A DNA stretch of 48,203 bases from Kiloniellaceae bacterium (GTDB lineage Bacteria > Pseudomonadota > Alphaproteobacteria > Kiloniellales > Kiloniellaceae). Shown here piece by piece: positions 25,695 through 34,209 of this stretch (the stretch's first letter is position 1; the number at the start of each line of letters is the position of its first letter). Made by a program: the position numbers and the translations under genes. The stretch is taken from the NCBI GenBank assembly GCA_009377535.1, contig WHTV01000023.1, positions 1-48,203 on the forward strand. Direction: 5' to 3'. The notes below the pieces were generated by a model. That model was not told where the DNA came from. It did no database searches and worked only from the letters and a program-made list of their open reading frames with translations.

Positions 25695-25991
25695 ATGTGG
25701 AAGATTTTGGCGCTCAGCGCTGGACTTGCCCTCGTTAGCACCAGCGCAGCGACGGCACAGCCGCAGTGTGATCAGCGGAATTCGGTTCTGCAGGTCCTGC
25801 AGCAGAAGTACAAAGAGGCGCCGATCGCCCTCGGTGTCACGCACAACGGCGGTCTCGTCGAAGTGCTGACCACCGGTAACGGCACCACCTGGTCGATCAT
25901 CGTGACCACGCCCCAGGGCATGAGCTGCCTCGTGGCCGCCGGCGAAGGCTGGAAGGCCATGCAGCAGGCGTCGATGGACCCGGAAGCCTAA
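25695..25991 (+). CDS. Small secreted two-cysteine protein, function unknown
   Basis: The 98-residue product starts MWKILALSAGLALVSTSAAT and has a signal peptide cut near TAQ-PQ. The mature ~75 residues contain CDQRNSVLQVLQQKYKEAPI, ALGVTHNGGLVEVLTTGNG, TTWSIIVTTPQGMSCLVAAG. The two cysteines could form a disulfide. Similar short exported proteins ('L..Y.E....G....G..VEV...G..WTI....P.G..C') are common in alphaproteobacteria and have no assigned role. GAGG lies 6 nt before this ATG; an ATG at 25683 would lack one. The upstream CtrA-like boxes suggest cell-cycle control. Confidence 0.75.
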   Translation: MWKILALSAGLALVSTSAATAQPQCDQRNSVLQVLQQKYKEAPIALGVTHNGGLVEVLTTGNGTTWSIIVTTPQGMSCLVAAGEGWKAMQQASMDPEA

Positions 25992-26112
25992 AGACCGCGA
26001 CAGCCGAACCCGGGAGCTCTTCACCGAGGTCGATGCCCTCAGGGCCGTTTGAGCCCGGAGAAGTCTGGGATGGTTGATCTGCAGCGTTCGCCCGAAGACG
26101 ATGGGCCGAACC

Positions 26113-26577
26113 CTACCTGAATGCGGGATGACGAACCCGGTCCCCGGGTTTGATCATGAGGCGGGACGCCGTCCCTGCATTCAACTCCAGCACCGCCGAC
26201 ACCGGGCCGCCCGAGACGATGGCCCGTAGCGAGTGCGGCACCGTGCGCTCCTCGATCCGCACGATCTTCCCCGTATCATCGATGAACAGCATGTCCAGCG
26301 GGATAAGCGTGTTCTTCATCCACATCGCCCGCTCCTCGGATCTGTCGAAGAGAAACAGCATGCCGGCATCGCCCGCGAGCTGGCGGCGGAACATGAGCCC
26401 CTGGGCGCGCTGATCCGGGGTCTCTGCGATCTCCACGTTGAAGGCGTGATCGCTGCCGGCCGCGGTCTCGATGTTGAGGCTGGCCGTAGTGAAGGTGGCG
26501 AGACCGCCGCTCTGGCCCTGGACCGGCCCGGCCCAGGCGGCGGCCAGCAGCGTCAGCAGGATGAGGAGTCGCTTCAT
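26113..26577 (-). CDS. Exported DUF192 family protein
   Basis: The 154-residue product has a signal peptide (MKRLLILLTLLAAAWAGPVQ). It carries the DUF192 core: FNVEIAETPDQRAQGLMFRR, AGMLFLFD, MWMKNTLIPLDMLFID, HSLRAIVS and VLELNAGTASRLMIKPGDRV. WMKNT and LDMLFID are the strongest family marks. Probably periplasmic. The start at 26577 is taken because it opens the signal peptide; no strong ribosome site is visible. Confidence 0.9.
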   Translation of the reverse strand: MKRLLILLTLLAAAWAGPVQGQSGGLATFTTASLNIETAAGSDHAFNVEIAETPDQRAQGLMFRRQLAGDAGMLFLFDRSEERAMWMKNTLIPLDMLFIDDTGKIVRIEERTVPHSLRAIVSGGPVSAVLELNAGTASRLMIKPGDRVRHPAFR

Positions 26578-26621
26578 GGCGATAGATTTATGTACCAGGG
26601 CGTCCGGAGACAAGCGGGTCG

Positions 26622-27563
26622 CTAGGGCAGACGCGCGAGGCGGCTGCGGATCAGTTCGTAGAAGCCGGTGGAATCGATGGCGTTGATGACCCGGCAGTTG
26701 GCCGGCGCCGGGGTGACGTTCCACCAGTCGACCACGGTCATGCCCATGGTGAGCTCCGAGCCGGTCTCGATCTCGACGCTGCAATCCCTGCCGGCGAAGA
26801 GGCCGGGCTTCAGCAGATAGGCCAGCACGCAGGGGTCGTGCAGCGGGCCACCCTCGGCGCCATATTTTTCCATGTCGAAGCGCTCGTAGAAATCGAGCAT
26901 CGCCGCCGCCGCCGCCCCGGTCCGGTTGCCGAGCGCCCGCAGGGAGTCGATCCAGGCAGGGGTCATCAGGGCTTTGTGCGTGACATCAAGCGGATGCATG
27001 GTGAGTTTCGCCCCCGAGGTGAAGACGACATGGGCCGCGTGGGGATCCACGTAGATATTGAACTCCGCCGCCGGGGTGGTGTTGCCGCCCTCGAAGAAGC
27101 CGCCGCCCATGAGGACGATCTCGGCGATGCGCGGCACGATGTCCGGCGCCTTGATCATCGCCGCGGCGATGTTGGTGAGCGGCCCGAGGGTGCAGAGGGT
27201 GATGCTGCCGGCCGGCGCCCCGCGCAGGCTGTCGACGATCCAGTCGACGGCGTGCTGCGCCTGCAGCGGCATCGTCGGCTCCGGCAGATCGGGACCGTCG
27301 AGACCGGTCTTGCCGTGCACCGCCTCGGCGGTCACCTGGGCACGCACCAGGGGTCGGGCGCAGCCGGCGAAGACCTTCACCTCCGGGCGGCCGGCCAGCT
27401 CGCAGACCTTGCGGGCGTTCTTCTCGGTGAGGGTCAGCGGCACGTTGCCAGCCACCGCGGTGAGCCCCAGCACCTCGAATTCCGGCGACGCCAGGGCCAG
27501 GAGAATGGCGATGGCATCGTCCTGACCGGGGTCGGTGTCGATGATGATGGGCCGCGCGGTCAT
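26622..27563 (-). CDS. Nucleoside hydrolase (IunH/RihA-type)
   Basis: The 313-residue enzyme cleaves the N-glycosidic bond of nucleosides. The calcium-binding signature DTDPGQDDA lies at residues 9-17. Other family segments are LTLCTLGPLTNIA-like TLCTLGPLTNIAAAM, VLMGGGFFEGGNTTPAAEFN and the C-terminal HDPCVLAYLL with catalytic-region His. MTVVDWWN near the end corresponds to the last Asp ligand region. Purine or pyrimidine preference is not readable. It lies 44 bp from the DUF192 gene on the same strand. Confidence 0.94.
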   Translation of the reverse strand: MTARPIIIDTDPGQDDAIAILLALASPEFEVLGLTAVAGNVPLTLTEKNARKVCELAGRPEVKVFAGCARPLVRAQVTAEAVHGKTGLDGPDLPEPTMPLQAQHAVDWIVDSLRGAPAGSITLCTLGPLTNIAAAMIKAPDIVPRIAEIVLMGGGFFEGGNTTPAAEFNIYVDPHAAHVVFTSGAKLTMHPLDVTHKALMTPAWIDSLRALGNRTGAAAAAMLDFYERFDMEKYGAEGGPLHDPCVLAYLLKPGLFAGRDCSVEIETGSELTMGMTVVDWWNVTPAPANCRVINAIDSTGFYELIRSRLARLP

Positions 27564-27973
27564 GCTGCCTCTCCTTGGCTGGGGAAAACCGGCGCCTCCG
27601 GCAGGAAGACTCCGGAGACTCTGGTCGCGGGCTAGCGATGCCGCATCGGCGGTCCCGGTGCAAGGCTTCGCGACTCGGACCGCGCCACGCCAGGATGGAA
27701 AGGCGCCGCGGACTGCAACCCGCCGGGTCCGCTAATCAGACCGGATTTGAGGGCAAAACGCTCGACCTGGTCGTATCGCCAGACCAACCCGGCGGCCGCT
27801 CAGCCCGGAACGCCGAATTCCGCTTGTTTCCGCCCGGTTTGACTTGACCGGCGCGGCTCCGTCAGTAGGCTCGACCCGCCCGCCAAAGGGCCAAGAATCA
27901 CCATAGATAATCAGGCGATGCAGGGCGCTACCACCTCACTTCACCGGTTTGCCGACAACGAACAAGGCCAGGG
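27564..27973. other. Intergenic region between nucleoside hydrolase and mrp operon
   Basis: This 410-bp divergent spacer carries no convincing gene. A possible sigma-70 promoter for the mrp operon is TTGACC (27844-27849), 16 bases, TAGGCT (27866-27871), about 100 bp before the mrpA ATG. The part nearer the nucleoside hydrolase shows no clear promoter to me. Confidence 0.35.
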
Positions 27974-30841
27974 ATGACTCTGGCCTGGATCGTGTTGCTG
28001 CCGTTCGTCGGGGCGCTGCTGCCCGGCCTGCTCATCCGCGCCGGGCGCGACGCCTGCGCGCTGGCCACCGGCGCGGTCACCCTGCTGGCGCTCATCCTGC
28101 TGCTGACCCAGGCGCCGGCGGTCTTCGCCGGCGAGGTCGTGCAGGCGCAGTGGGAATGGCTGCCCGTCCTCGGCCTCGACGTCACCTTCTTCGTCGACGG
28201 CCTCGGCCTGTTCTTCGCCGGGCTCATCCTGACGATCGGCCTGCTGATCATCGCCTATGCGCGCTACTATCTCTCCAAGGACGACCCGATGGGTCAGTTC
28301 TATGCCTACCTGCTGCTGTTCCAGGGCGCCATGGTGGGCATCGTGCTGTCCGACAACGTGCTGCTGCTGCTGGTCTTCTGGGAACTGACCAGCCTAAGCT
28401 CCTTCCTGCTGATCGGCTATTGGAAGCACCTGCCGGAAGGCCGCCAGGGTGCCCGCATGGCGCTGGCGGTGACCGGCATGGGCGGCCTGTCGATGATCGC
28501 CGGCATGCTGATCCTCGGCGACATCGCCGGCTCCTACGACCTGACGGTGATCCTGCAGCACGGTGACGCCATCAAGGCCTCGCCCCTGTACCTGCCGGCG
28601 CTGCTGCTGATCCTCGGCGGTTGCTTCACCAAATCGGCGCAGTTTCCCTTTCACTTCTGGCTGCCCCACGCCATGGCAGCGCCGACCCCTGTCAGCGCCT
28701 ACCTGCACTCCGCCACCATGGTGAAGGCCGGCATCTTCCTGATGGCGCGGCTCTGGCCGGTGCTGGCCGGCACCGAAGCCTGGTTCTACTTGGTCGCGAC
28801 GACGGGACTCGTCACCATGATCATCGGCGCCTGGATCGCGCTGTTCAAAGACGACCTGAAGGGCCTGCTGGCCCACTCGACGGTCAGCCACCTCGGCCTG
28901 GTGACCATGCTGTTGGGCTTCGGCACGCCGCTGGCCGCCGTCGCCGGGATCTTCCACATCCTCAATCACGCCACCTTCAAGTGCGCGCTCTTCATGACCG
29001 CCGGCATCGTCGATCACGAGGCTGGGACGCGCGATGCCCGGCGGCTCGGCGGCCTGGCGACGCTGATGCCGATCACCGCGACCATCGCCACCCTCGCCGG
29101 CTTCTCCATGGCCGGACTGCCGCTGCTGAACGGCTTTCTCTCCAAGGAAATGATGCTGGAAGAGGCGGGCCACGCCGTCTGGGCCGGCAATCCCTGGATC
29201 CTGCCGGCGCTGGCGACTCTCGGCGCCCTGTTCTCCGTCGCCTATTCGCTGCGCTACGTCTTCCATGTGTTCTATGGGCCGCTGCGCGACGACTATCCGC
29301 ACGCCCCGCACGACCCGCCCAGCGGCATGTACCTGCCGCCGGCCCTGCTGGTGGTCCTGGTCGTGCTCATCGGCCTGCTGCCGGCGGTGGTCGCCCAGCC
29401 GCTGGTCGAGGTGGTCGCCACTGCCGTGGTCGGCGGCCCGCTGCCGGAGTTCCACCTGGCGATCTGGCACGGCCTGACGCCGGCACTCGGCATGAGCCTC
29501 ATCGCCGTGGCCGGCGGCGCCTTCCTGCTGTGGCGCCACACGGCCTTCAACCGCCTGCGCCTGGCCACGCCGCGCCCGGAAGCCAAGACGATCTTCGACG
29601 CCACGGTGGGCGGCTTCGCCGCCCTGTCGCACGTCCTCATCGACGGGCTGCACAACGGCTCGCTGCGCCGCTACCTCGCCATTTTCGTCGCCACCACCCT
29701 GGCCGTCGGCGGCGGCGCCTTCATGAGCGGCGAGTATGCCGTGGGCGATCGGCCGGCCTTACCGGCGACCTTCGTGCCGGTCATGGGCTGGCTGCTGCTG
29801 GTCGGCGCCTGCATCGCCATCGTCGCCTTCCACCGCAACCGCCTGCTCACCCTGATCGTCGTCGGGGTCATCGGCCTCATCGTCTCCATCGTCTTCATCT
29901 ATCTCTCCGCGCCGGATCTGGCGCTGACGCAGATCTCCGTCGAGGTGGTGACCGTCATCCTGCTGCTGCTGGCGCTCAACTTCCTGCCCAAGGAGACGCC
30001 GCGCGAGTCTTCGCCGACGCGCCGCCTGCGCGACGCGGGGCTGGCCGGCCTCAGCGGGGTCGGCATCGGCAGCCTCATCTACGTTTTGATGTCGCGCGAC
30101 TTCACCTCGATCTCCGAGTTCCACCTGGCACAGTCGAAGCCGGGCGGCGGCGGCACCAACGTGGTCAACGTCATCCTGGTCGACTTCCGCGGCTTCGACA
30201 CCTTCGGCGAGATCATCGTGCTCGGCATCGCGGCGCTGGCGATCTATGCTCTGCTCGACGGCGCCCTGCACGGCCCGGCGGCCAAGCGGCTCAACTCCTG
30301 GATCGCCGACCAGGACCGCGCCAAAGACCGCCACCCTCTGATGATGGTGGTGGCCACCCGCGTCATGCTGCCGCTGTCGCTGGTCGTCGGCATCTACATC
30401 TTCCTGCGCGGCCACAACGAGCCGGGCGGCGGCTTCATCGCCGGCCTCGTCGTCGCCATCGCCTTCCTCATGCAGTACATGGCCAGCGGCTTCGGCTGGG
30501 CGGAGCGGCGCATGCGCTTCGACTACCATGCCATCATCGCCTGGGGCGTGCTCATCGCCGGCCTGACCGGCACCGGAGCCTGGCTCGCCGGCCGGCCCTT
30601 CCTGACCAGCGACTACGGCTACGTGAAGCTGCCCTTCCTGGAGAAGTTCGAGCTGGCCACGGCCATGGGATTCGATCTCGGCGTGTTCCTCACGGTGGTC
30701 GGCTCGGTGATGCTGGCGCTCGCCAGCCTGTCCCGGATGGCGCGCCGCACCGAGGAGCCGGTCAGCCCGGAGCCGATGGACTTCGTCCCGATTCCCGGCG
30801 GCGCGTTGGAGCCGGTGGACGACAGGGAGGAACCCAACTAG
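27974..30841 (+). CDS. mrpA: Mrp Na+/H+ antiporter subunit A, fused to subunit B
   Basis: The 955-residue membrane protein is the largest subunit of the multi-subunit cation/proton antiporter, related to NuoL. The N-terminal two thirds show the NuoL/MrpA core: LVFWELTSLSSFLLIGYW, KSAQFPFHFWLPHAMAAPTP, LAHSTVSHLGLVTMLLG and FSMAGLPLLNGFLSKEMML. A middle domain of MrpA type follows (ALTQISVEVVTVILLLLALN). From about residue 785 the sequence is an MnhB domain (VATRVMLPLSLVVGIYIFLRG, HNEPGGGFIAGLVVAIAF). The fusion matches the alphaproteobacterial PhaAB arrangement. GCCAGGG precedes the ATG, and the stop is immediately followed by the next gene's ATG. Confidence 0.95.
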   Translation: MTLAWIVLLPFVGALLPGLLIRAGRDACALATGAVTLLALILLLTQAPAVFAGEVVQAQWEWLPVLGLDVTFFVDGLGLFFAGLILTIGLLIIAYARYYLSKDDPMGQFYAYLLLFQGAMVGIVLSDNVLLLLVFWELTSLSSFLLIGYWKHLPEGRQGARMALAVTGMGGLSMIAGMLILGDIAGSYDLTVILQHGDAIKASPLYLPALLLILGGCFTKSAQFPFHFWLPHAMAAPTPVSAYLHSATMVKAGIFLMARLWPVLAGTEAWFYLVATTGLVTMIIGAWIALFKDDLKGLLAHSTVSHLGLVTMLLGFGTPLAAVAGIFHILNHATFKCALFMTAGIVDHEAGTRDARRLGGLATLMPITATIATLAGFSMAGLPLLNGFLSKEMMLEEAGHAVWAGNPWILPALATLGALFSVAYSLRYVFHVFYGPLRDDYPHAPHDPPSGMYLPPALLVVLVVLIGLLPAVVAQPLVEVVATAVVGGPLPEFHLAIWHGLTPALGMSLIAVAGGAFLLWRHTAFNRLRLATPRPEAKTIFDATVGGFAALSHVLIDGLHNGSLRRYLAIFVATTLAVGGGAFMSGEYAVGDRPALPATFVPVMGWLLLVGACIAIVAFHRNRLLTLIVVGVIGLIVSIVFIYLSAPDLALTQISVEVVTVILLLLALNFLPKETPRESSPTRRLRDAGLAGLSGVGIGSLIYVLMSRDFTSISEFHLAQSKPGGGGTNVVNVILVDFRGFDTFGEIIVLGIAALAIYALLDGALHGPAAKRLNSWIADQDRAKDRHPLMMVVATRVMLPLSLVVGIYIFLRGHNEPGGGFIAGLVVAIAFLMQYMASGFGWAERRMRFDYHAIIAWGVLIAGLTGTGAWLAGRPFLTSDYGYVKLPFLEKFELATAMGFDLGVFLTVVGSVMLALASLSRMARRTEEPVSPEPMDFVPIPGGALEPVDDREEPN

Positions 30842-31231
30842 ATGGAGTTCCTCGTCGCCAGCGGCGTCGGCGCCATGACCGCGGCAGGTGTCTACCTGCT
30901 GCTGCGCGGGCGGACCTTCCCGGTCATCATCGGGCTCGCTCTGCTGTCCTACGCCATCAACGTCTTCCTCTTCGCCACCGGGCGCCTGGTGATCAACCGG
31001 CCGCCGGTCATCGCAGCCGATGCGGCCGGCTATACCGATCCGCTGCCCCAGGCTTTGGTGCTCACCGCCATCGTGATCTCCTTCGGCATGACGGCGCTGA
31101 TCGTGGTGCTCGCCCTGCGCGCCTATCTCGAGGCCGGCTCCGACGCCGTCGATACCGAGGAGGCGACGGTTGAGCCAGCGGCATCGCACGACACGCGCCC
31201 GGGGCTGCCCCGCGACGGAGACGCGGCATGA
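30842..31231 (+). CDS. mrpC: Mrp antiporter subunit C (NuoK-like)
   Basis: The 129-residue subunit has three helices in NuoK style: GAMTAAGVYLLLRGRTFPVI, IGLALLSYAINVFLFA and PQALVLTAIVISFGMTALIV. A short hydrophilic tail rich in Glu and Asp follows. Its ATG begins at the base after the mrpA stop, and its end overlaps mrpD by 4 bp (ATGA), so it is translated in step with its neighbours. Confidence 0.94.
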   Translation: MEFLVASGVGAMTAAGVYLLLRGRTFPVIIGLALLSYAINVFLFATGRLVINRPPVIAADAAGYTDPLPQALVLTAIVISFGMTALIVVLALRAYLEAGSDAVDTEEATVEPAASHDTRPGLPRDGDAA

Positions 31232-32769
31232 ACCATTGGATCGCCGTCCCCATCGTGCTGCCGGCCATGATGGCGCCCCTCATCGTGCTGGCGATGCGCC
31301 ACGACCTCCTGATGCAGCGGGTGTTTTCCGCCGCCGCCTCGTTCGCCCTGCTGGCGGTCGCTGTCGCCCTGACGCTGAGGGCCGCCGGTGCCCCCCCTGA
31401 GCTCTACCAACTCGGCAACTGGCAGGCACCCTTCGGCATCGTGCTGGTGCTCGACCGCCTCTCCGCCCTCATGCTGCTGCTCACCAGCCTGCTCGCCGTG
31501 GCGGTGACCCTCTATGCCATCGGCAGCGGCTGGGACAAACGCGGGCGCCACTTCCATGCCCTCTTCCAGTTCCAGCTCATGGGCATCAACGGCGCCTTCC
31601 TGACCGGAGACGTGTTCAACCTCTTCGTCTTCTTCGAGGTGCTGCTGATCGCTTCCTATGGGCTGATGCTGCACGGCGGCGGGGCGGCCCGTTTGAAGGC
31701 CGGGGTGCAGTACGTGGTGATCAACCTCGCCGGCTCGACCCTCTTCCTCATTGCCGTCGGCACCATCTACGCCGTTACCGGCACCCTCAACATGGCCGAC
31801 CTGGCGGTCAAGGTGCCGCTGGTGCCGGCCGGCGACCAGGCCCTGCTGCGTGTCGGCGCCCTGTTGCTGCTGGTGGTTTTCGCGGTCAAGGCGGCGCTGG
31901 TGCCGATCCACTTCTGGCTGCCGGGCACCTACGCCAACGCGCCTGCGCCGGTGGCCGCGCTCTTTGCCATCATGACCAAGGTCGGTGCCTATTCGATCAT
32001 CCGCGTGTTCACCCTCGTCTTCGGCGGCGAGGACGCCTGGCTGGCGGCCGACTGGCTGCTGCCGGCGGCGCTGGTGACACTGGTCGTCGGCAATCTCGGC
32101 ATCCTGGGCGCCACGGCGCTGACCCGGCTGATCTGCTTCTCGGTGATCGGTTCCATGGGCACGCTGCTGACCGCGGTGGCGCTGTTCACCCCGGCGGCGA
32201 CGGTGGCTGCGCTGTTCTACCTCATCCACTCCACCTTTGCCGGCGCGGCACTGTTTCTGGTCAACGGCCTGATCGTCGAGCGGCGCGGCAGCGCCGGCGA
32301 CCGCCTTGTCACGGCACCGCGCCTCGCCGCCAATGGCGGACTGCTGGCGGCGCTGTTCTTCCTGGCCGCCATCGGCATGGCGGGCATGCCGCCGTTGACC
32401 GGATTCCTCGGCAAGCTGATGGTGTTGGACAGCGCCCGCGACTCGGCTTCCATGATCACCATCTGGACGGTGATCCTGATCACCTCCCTGATCTCCATCG
32501 TCGGCTTCGCGCGGGCCGGCAGCCTGATCTTCTGGAAGAGCGCCGGCGTGCCGGGGCCGGCCGGGACCGCGGCGACCGAGGCGCGCCACGCCGCGCCGCA
32601 CAGCGGCTTGCCGATCGCCGCCGCCGGCGCGATGCTGGCGGCCATGGTCGCCCTCACCGTCTTCGCCGGACCGGTTACCGGCTACCTGGAAGCCACGGCC
32701 GACGGCCTTTACGATCGCGGCGCCTACATCCGCGCCGTGCTCGGCGCCGACGCGGGGATTGTGCGATGA
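31228..32769 (+). CDS. mrpD: Mrp antiporter subunit D (NuoN/M-like)
   Basis: The 513-residue subunit has the proton-channel core of the complex I / Mrp family: GDVFNLFVFFEVLLIASYGL, VKAALVPIHFWLPGTYANAP, FSVIGSMGTLLTAVAL and IGMAGMPPLTGFLGKLMVL. The conserved Glu in FFEVLL and Lys in FAVKAALVP are the expected translocation residues. It overlaps mrpC and mrpE by 4 bp each. Confidence 0.95.
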   Translation: MNHWIAVPIVLPAMMAPLIVLAMRHDLLMQRVFSAAASFALLAVAVALTLRAAGAPPELYQLGNWQAPFGIVLVLDRLSALMLLLTSLLAVAVTLYAIGSGWDKRGRHFHALFQFQLMGINGAFLTGDVFNLFVFFEVLLIASYGLMLHGGGAARLKAGVQYVVINLAGSTLFLIAVGTIYAVTGTLNMADLAVKVPLVPAGDQALLRVGALLLLVVFAVKAALVPIHFWLPGTYANAPAPVAALFAIMTKVGAYSIIRVFTLVFGGEDAWLAADWLLPAALVTLVVGNLGILGATALTRLICFSVIGSMGTLLTAVALFTPAATVAALFYLIHSTFAGAALFLVNGLIVERRGSAGDRLVTAPRLAANGGLLAALFFLAAIGMAGMPPLTGFLGKLMVLDSARDSASMITIWTVILITSLISIVGFARAGSLIFWKSAGVPGPAGTAATEARHAAPHSGLPIAAAGAMLAAMVALTVFAGPVTGYLEATADGLYDRGAYIRAVLGADAGIVR

Positions 32770-33305
32770 AGCCGCAGCCCGGAGGCGGAAGAGACGGAAA
32801 GGGCAGCCGGTCGCTCTTCGCCCGCTTGCTGCCGCATCCGCTGCTGACGCTGACGGTGATCGTCGTCTGGATGATGCTGCTGAACGGCTTCTCGCGCGGC
32901 GGCCTGCTGCTCGGCCTCGCCCTCGGCATCGTCGTCCCGCAGCTGACGACCGCCTTCTGGCCGCAGCGCCCGAGGGTGCGCCGGCCGCTGAAGATCGCCG
33001 AATACGTGCTGGTGGTGCTGCGCGACATTCTCGTCGCCAACGTGAAGGTGGCCTACATCGTGCTGTTCAGATCCAACAGCCAGCTGCGGCCCCACTTCAT
33101 CGTCATTCCGCTGGAGATCTATTCGCCGGAGGCGATCACCGTGCTGGCCGGCACCATCACCATGACGCCCGGCACCCTCAGCGCCGACCTCTCGGCGGAC
33201 GGCCGCAGCCTGTTGGTGCACTGCCTGGATACCGGCGATCGGGACGGCGAGGTGGCCGGCATCAAGCAAAGCTACGAAGCGCGGCTGAAGGAGATCTTCG
33301 AATGA
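32766..33305 (+). CDS. mrpE: Mrp antiporter subunit E
   Basis: The 179-residue product has helices LLTLTVIVVWMMLLNGFSRG and GLLLGLALGIVVPQL. Then come YVLVVLRDILVANVKVAYIV, ITVLAGTITMTPGTLSADLS and the closing VHCLDTGDRD. The TMTPGT motif is characteristic of MrpE/MnhE. It overlaps mrpF by 4 bp. Confidence 0.94.
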   Translation: MKPQPGGGRDGKGSRSLFARLLPHPLLTLTVIVVWMMLLNGFSRGGLLLGLALGIVVPQLTTAFWPQRPRVRRPLKIAEYVLVVLRDILVANVKVAYIVLFRSNSQLRPHFIVIPLEIYSPEAITVLAGTITMTPGTLSADLSADGRSLLVHCLDTGDRDGEVAGIKQSYEARLKEIFE

Positions 33306-33571
33306 TAGCCCACGCTCTGCTGTTCGGTTTCGGCTGCTTCGGCGCCGGCCTGCTGCTTAACCTTTACCGCCTGGCCAAGGGTCCCAGCATCGCCGACCGC
33401 GTCCTCGCGCTGGATACCATGGTGATCAACGGCATCTCCCTGCTGATCCTCTACGGCATATCGAGCGATGCGGCGGTCTATTTTGAGGCCGCGCTGCTCT
33501 TCGCCATGGTCGGCTTCATCTCCACGGTCGCCTACTGCAGGTTCGTCCTGCGCGGCGACATCATCGAGTGA
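33302..33571 (+). CDS. mrpF: Mrp antiporter subunit F
   Basis: The 89-residue product with three helices shows the MrpF pattern LYRLAKGPSIADRVLALDTM followed by YFEAALLFAMVGFISTVAY. The ATG at 33302 overlaps mrpE; the open frame further upstream is a shadow of mrpE. Confidence 0.93.
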   Translation: MIAHALLFGFGCFGAGLLLNLYRLAKGPSIADRVLALDTMVINGISLLILYGISSDAAVYFEAALLFAMVGFISTVAYCRFVLRGDIIE

Positions 33572-33584
33572 GGACGACCCGGTC

Positions 33585-33995
33585 ATGGATTTCCTGATCG
33601 AATTGCTGATCTCCACGCTGATCGTCGTCGGCGGCATCTTCGGCCTGGTCGGCTCCTTCGGTCTCGCCAAGCTGCCCGACCTGATGACCCGCCTGCACGC
33701 GCCGACCAAGGCGACCACCCTGGGCGTCGGCGCCGTCCTCATCGCCTCCATGGCCCACGTTCTGTGGGATGAGGGCCGGCTGTCGCTGCACGAACTCCTG
33801 ATCACCCTGTTTCTTTTCCTCACGGCACCGATCACCGCCAACTTCATCGCAAAGTTGTACCTGCACACGGAGCCGAACCTTGCCGCGAAACTGCCGTCGG
33901 CGACCACGGAGTATGGCTGGGCCAACTTCGACCCGCCGCCCCGTTCGGGCGATGACGAGCCGGACTCGCTGACCGGACCGCGGCGCGGCGACTGA
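33585..33995 (+). CDS. mrpG: Mrp antiporter subunit G
   Basis: The 136-residue product shows MrpG features: LIVVGGIFGLVGSFGLAKLP, DLMTRLHAPTKATTLGVGAV and LFLFLTAPITANFIAKLYL. A hydrophilic tail follows. It completes a seven-function operon in six genes. The ATG at 33585 lies 13 bp after mrpF. Confidence 0.93.
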   Translation: MDFLIELLISTLIVVGGIFGLVGSFGLAKLPDLMTRLHAPTKATTLGVGAVLIASMAHVLWDEGRLSLHELLITLFLFLTAPITANFIAKLYLHTEPNLAAKLPSATTEYGWANFDPPPRSGDDEPDSLTGPRRGD

Positions 33996-34106
33996 ACCGC
34001 AGGAATCCAATCCGTTCTAGCCTTCGACACTCACCGCTTTCAAAAGGCCAGGCCCAGATCAGGTCCAGCAATCAGACCACTTGAGCCCGGCACGTAGCGG
34101 CAAGGG

Positions 34107-34190
34107 TTGCGTCGAAACGCCACCCCTCTATTATTTCTTCCCAACTGCGCTAGCAAAGCTGCAGACATTGACTAGGCAGAAGTTCTGCCT
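34107..34190 (+). promoter_or_regulatory. Candidate promoter and 17-bp palindromic operator before livK
   Basis: TTGCGT (34107-34112), a 16-base spacer and TATTAT (34129-34134) form a plausible sigma-70 promoter in an AT-richer patch. Downstream, AGGCAGAA-G-TTCTGCCT (34174-34190) is a perfect 17-bp palindrome ending 19 bp before the livK ATG, where a repressor could block elongation or initiation. Function is inferred from form and position. Confidence 0.45.
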
Positions 34191-34209
34191 GGAATGAGGG
34201 AGGCAAATA

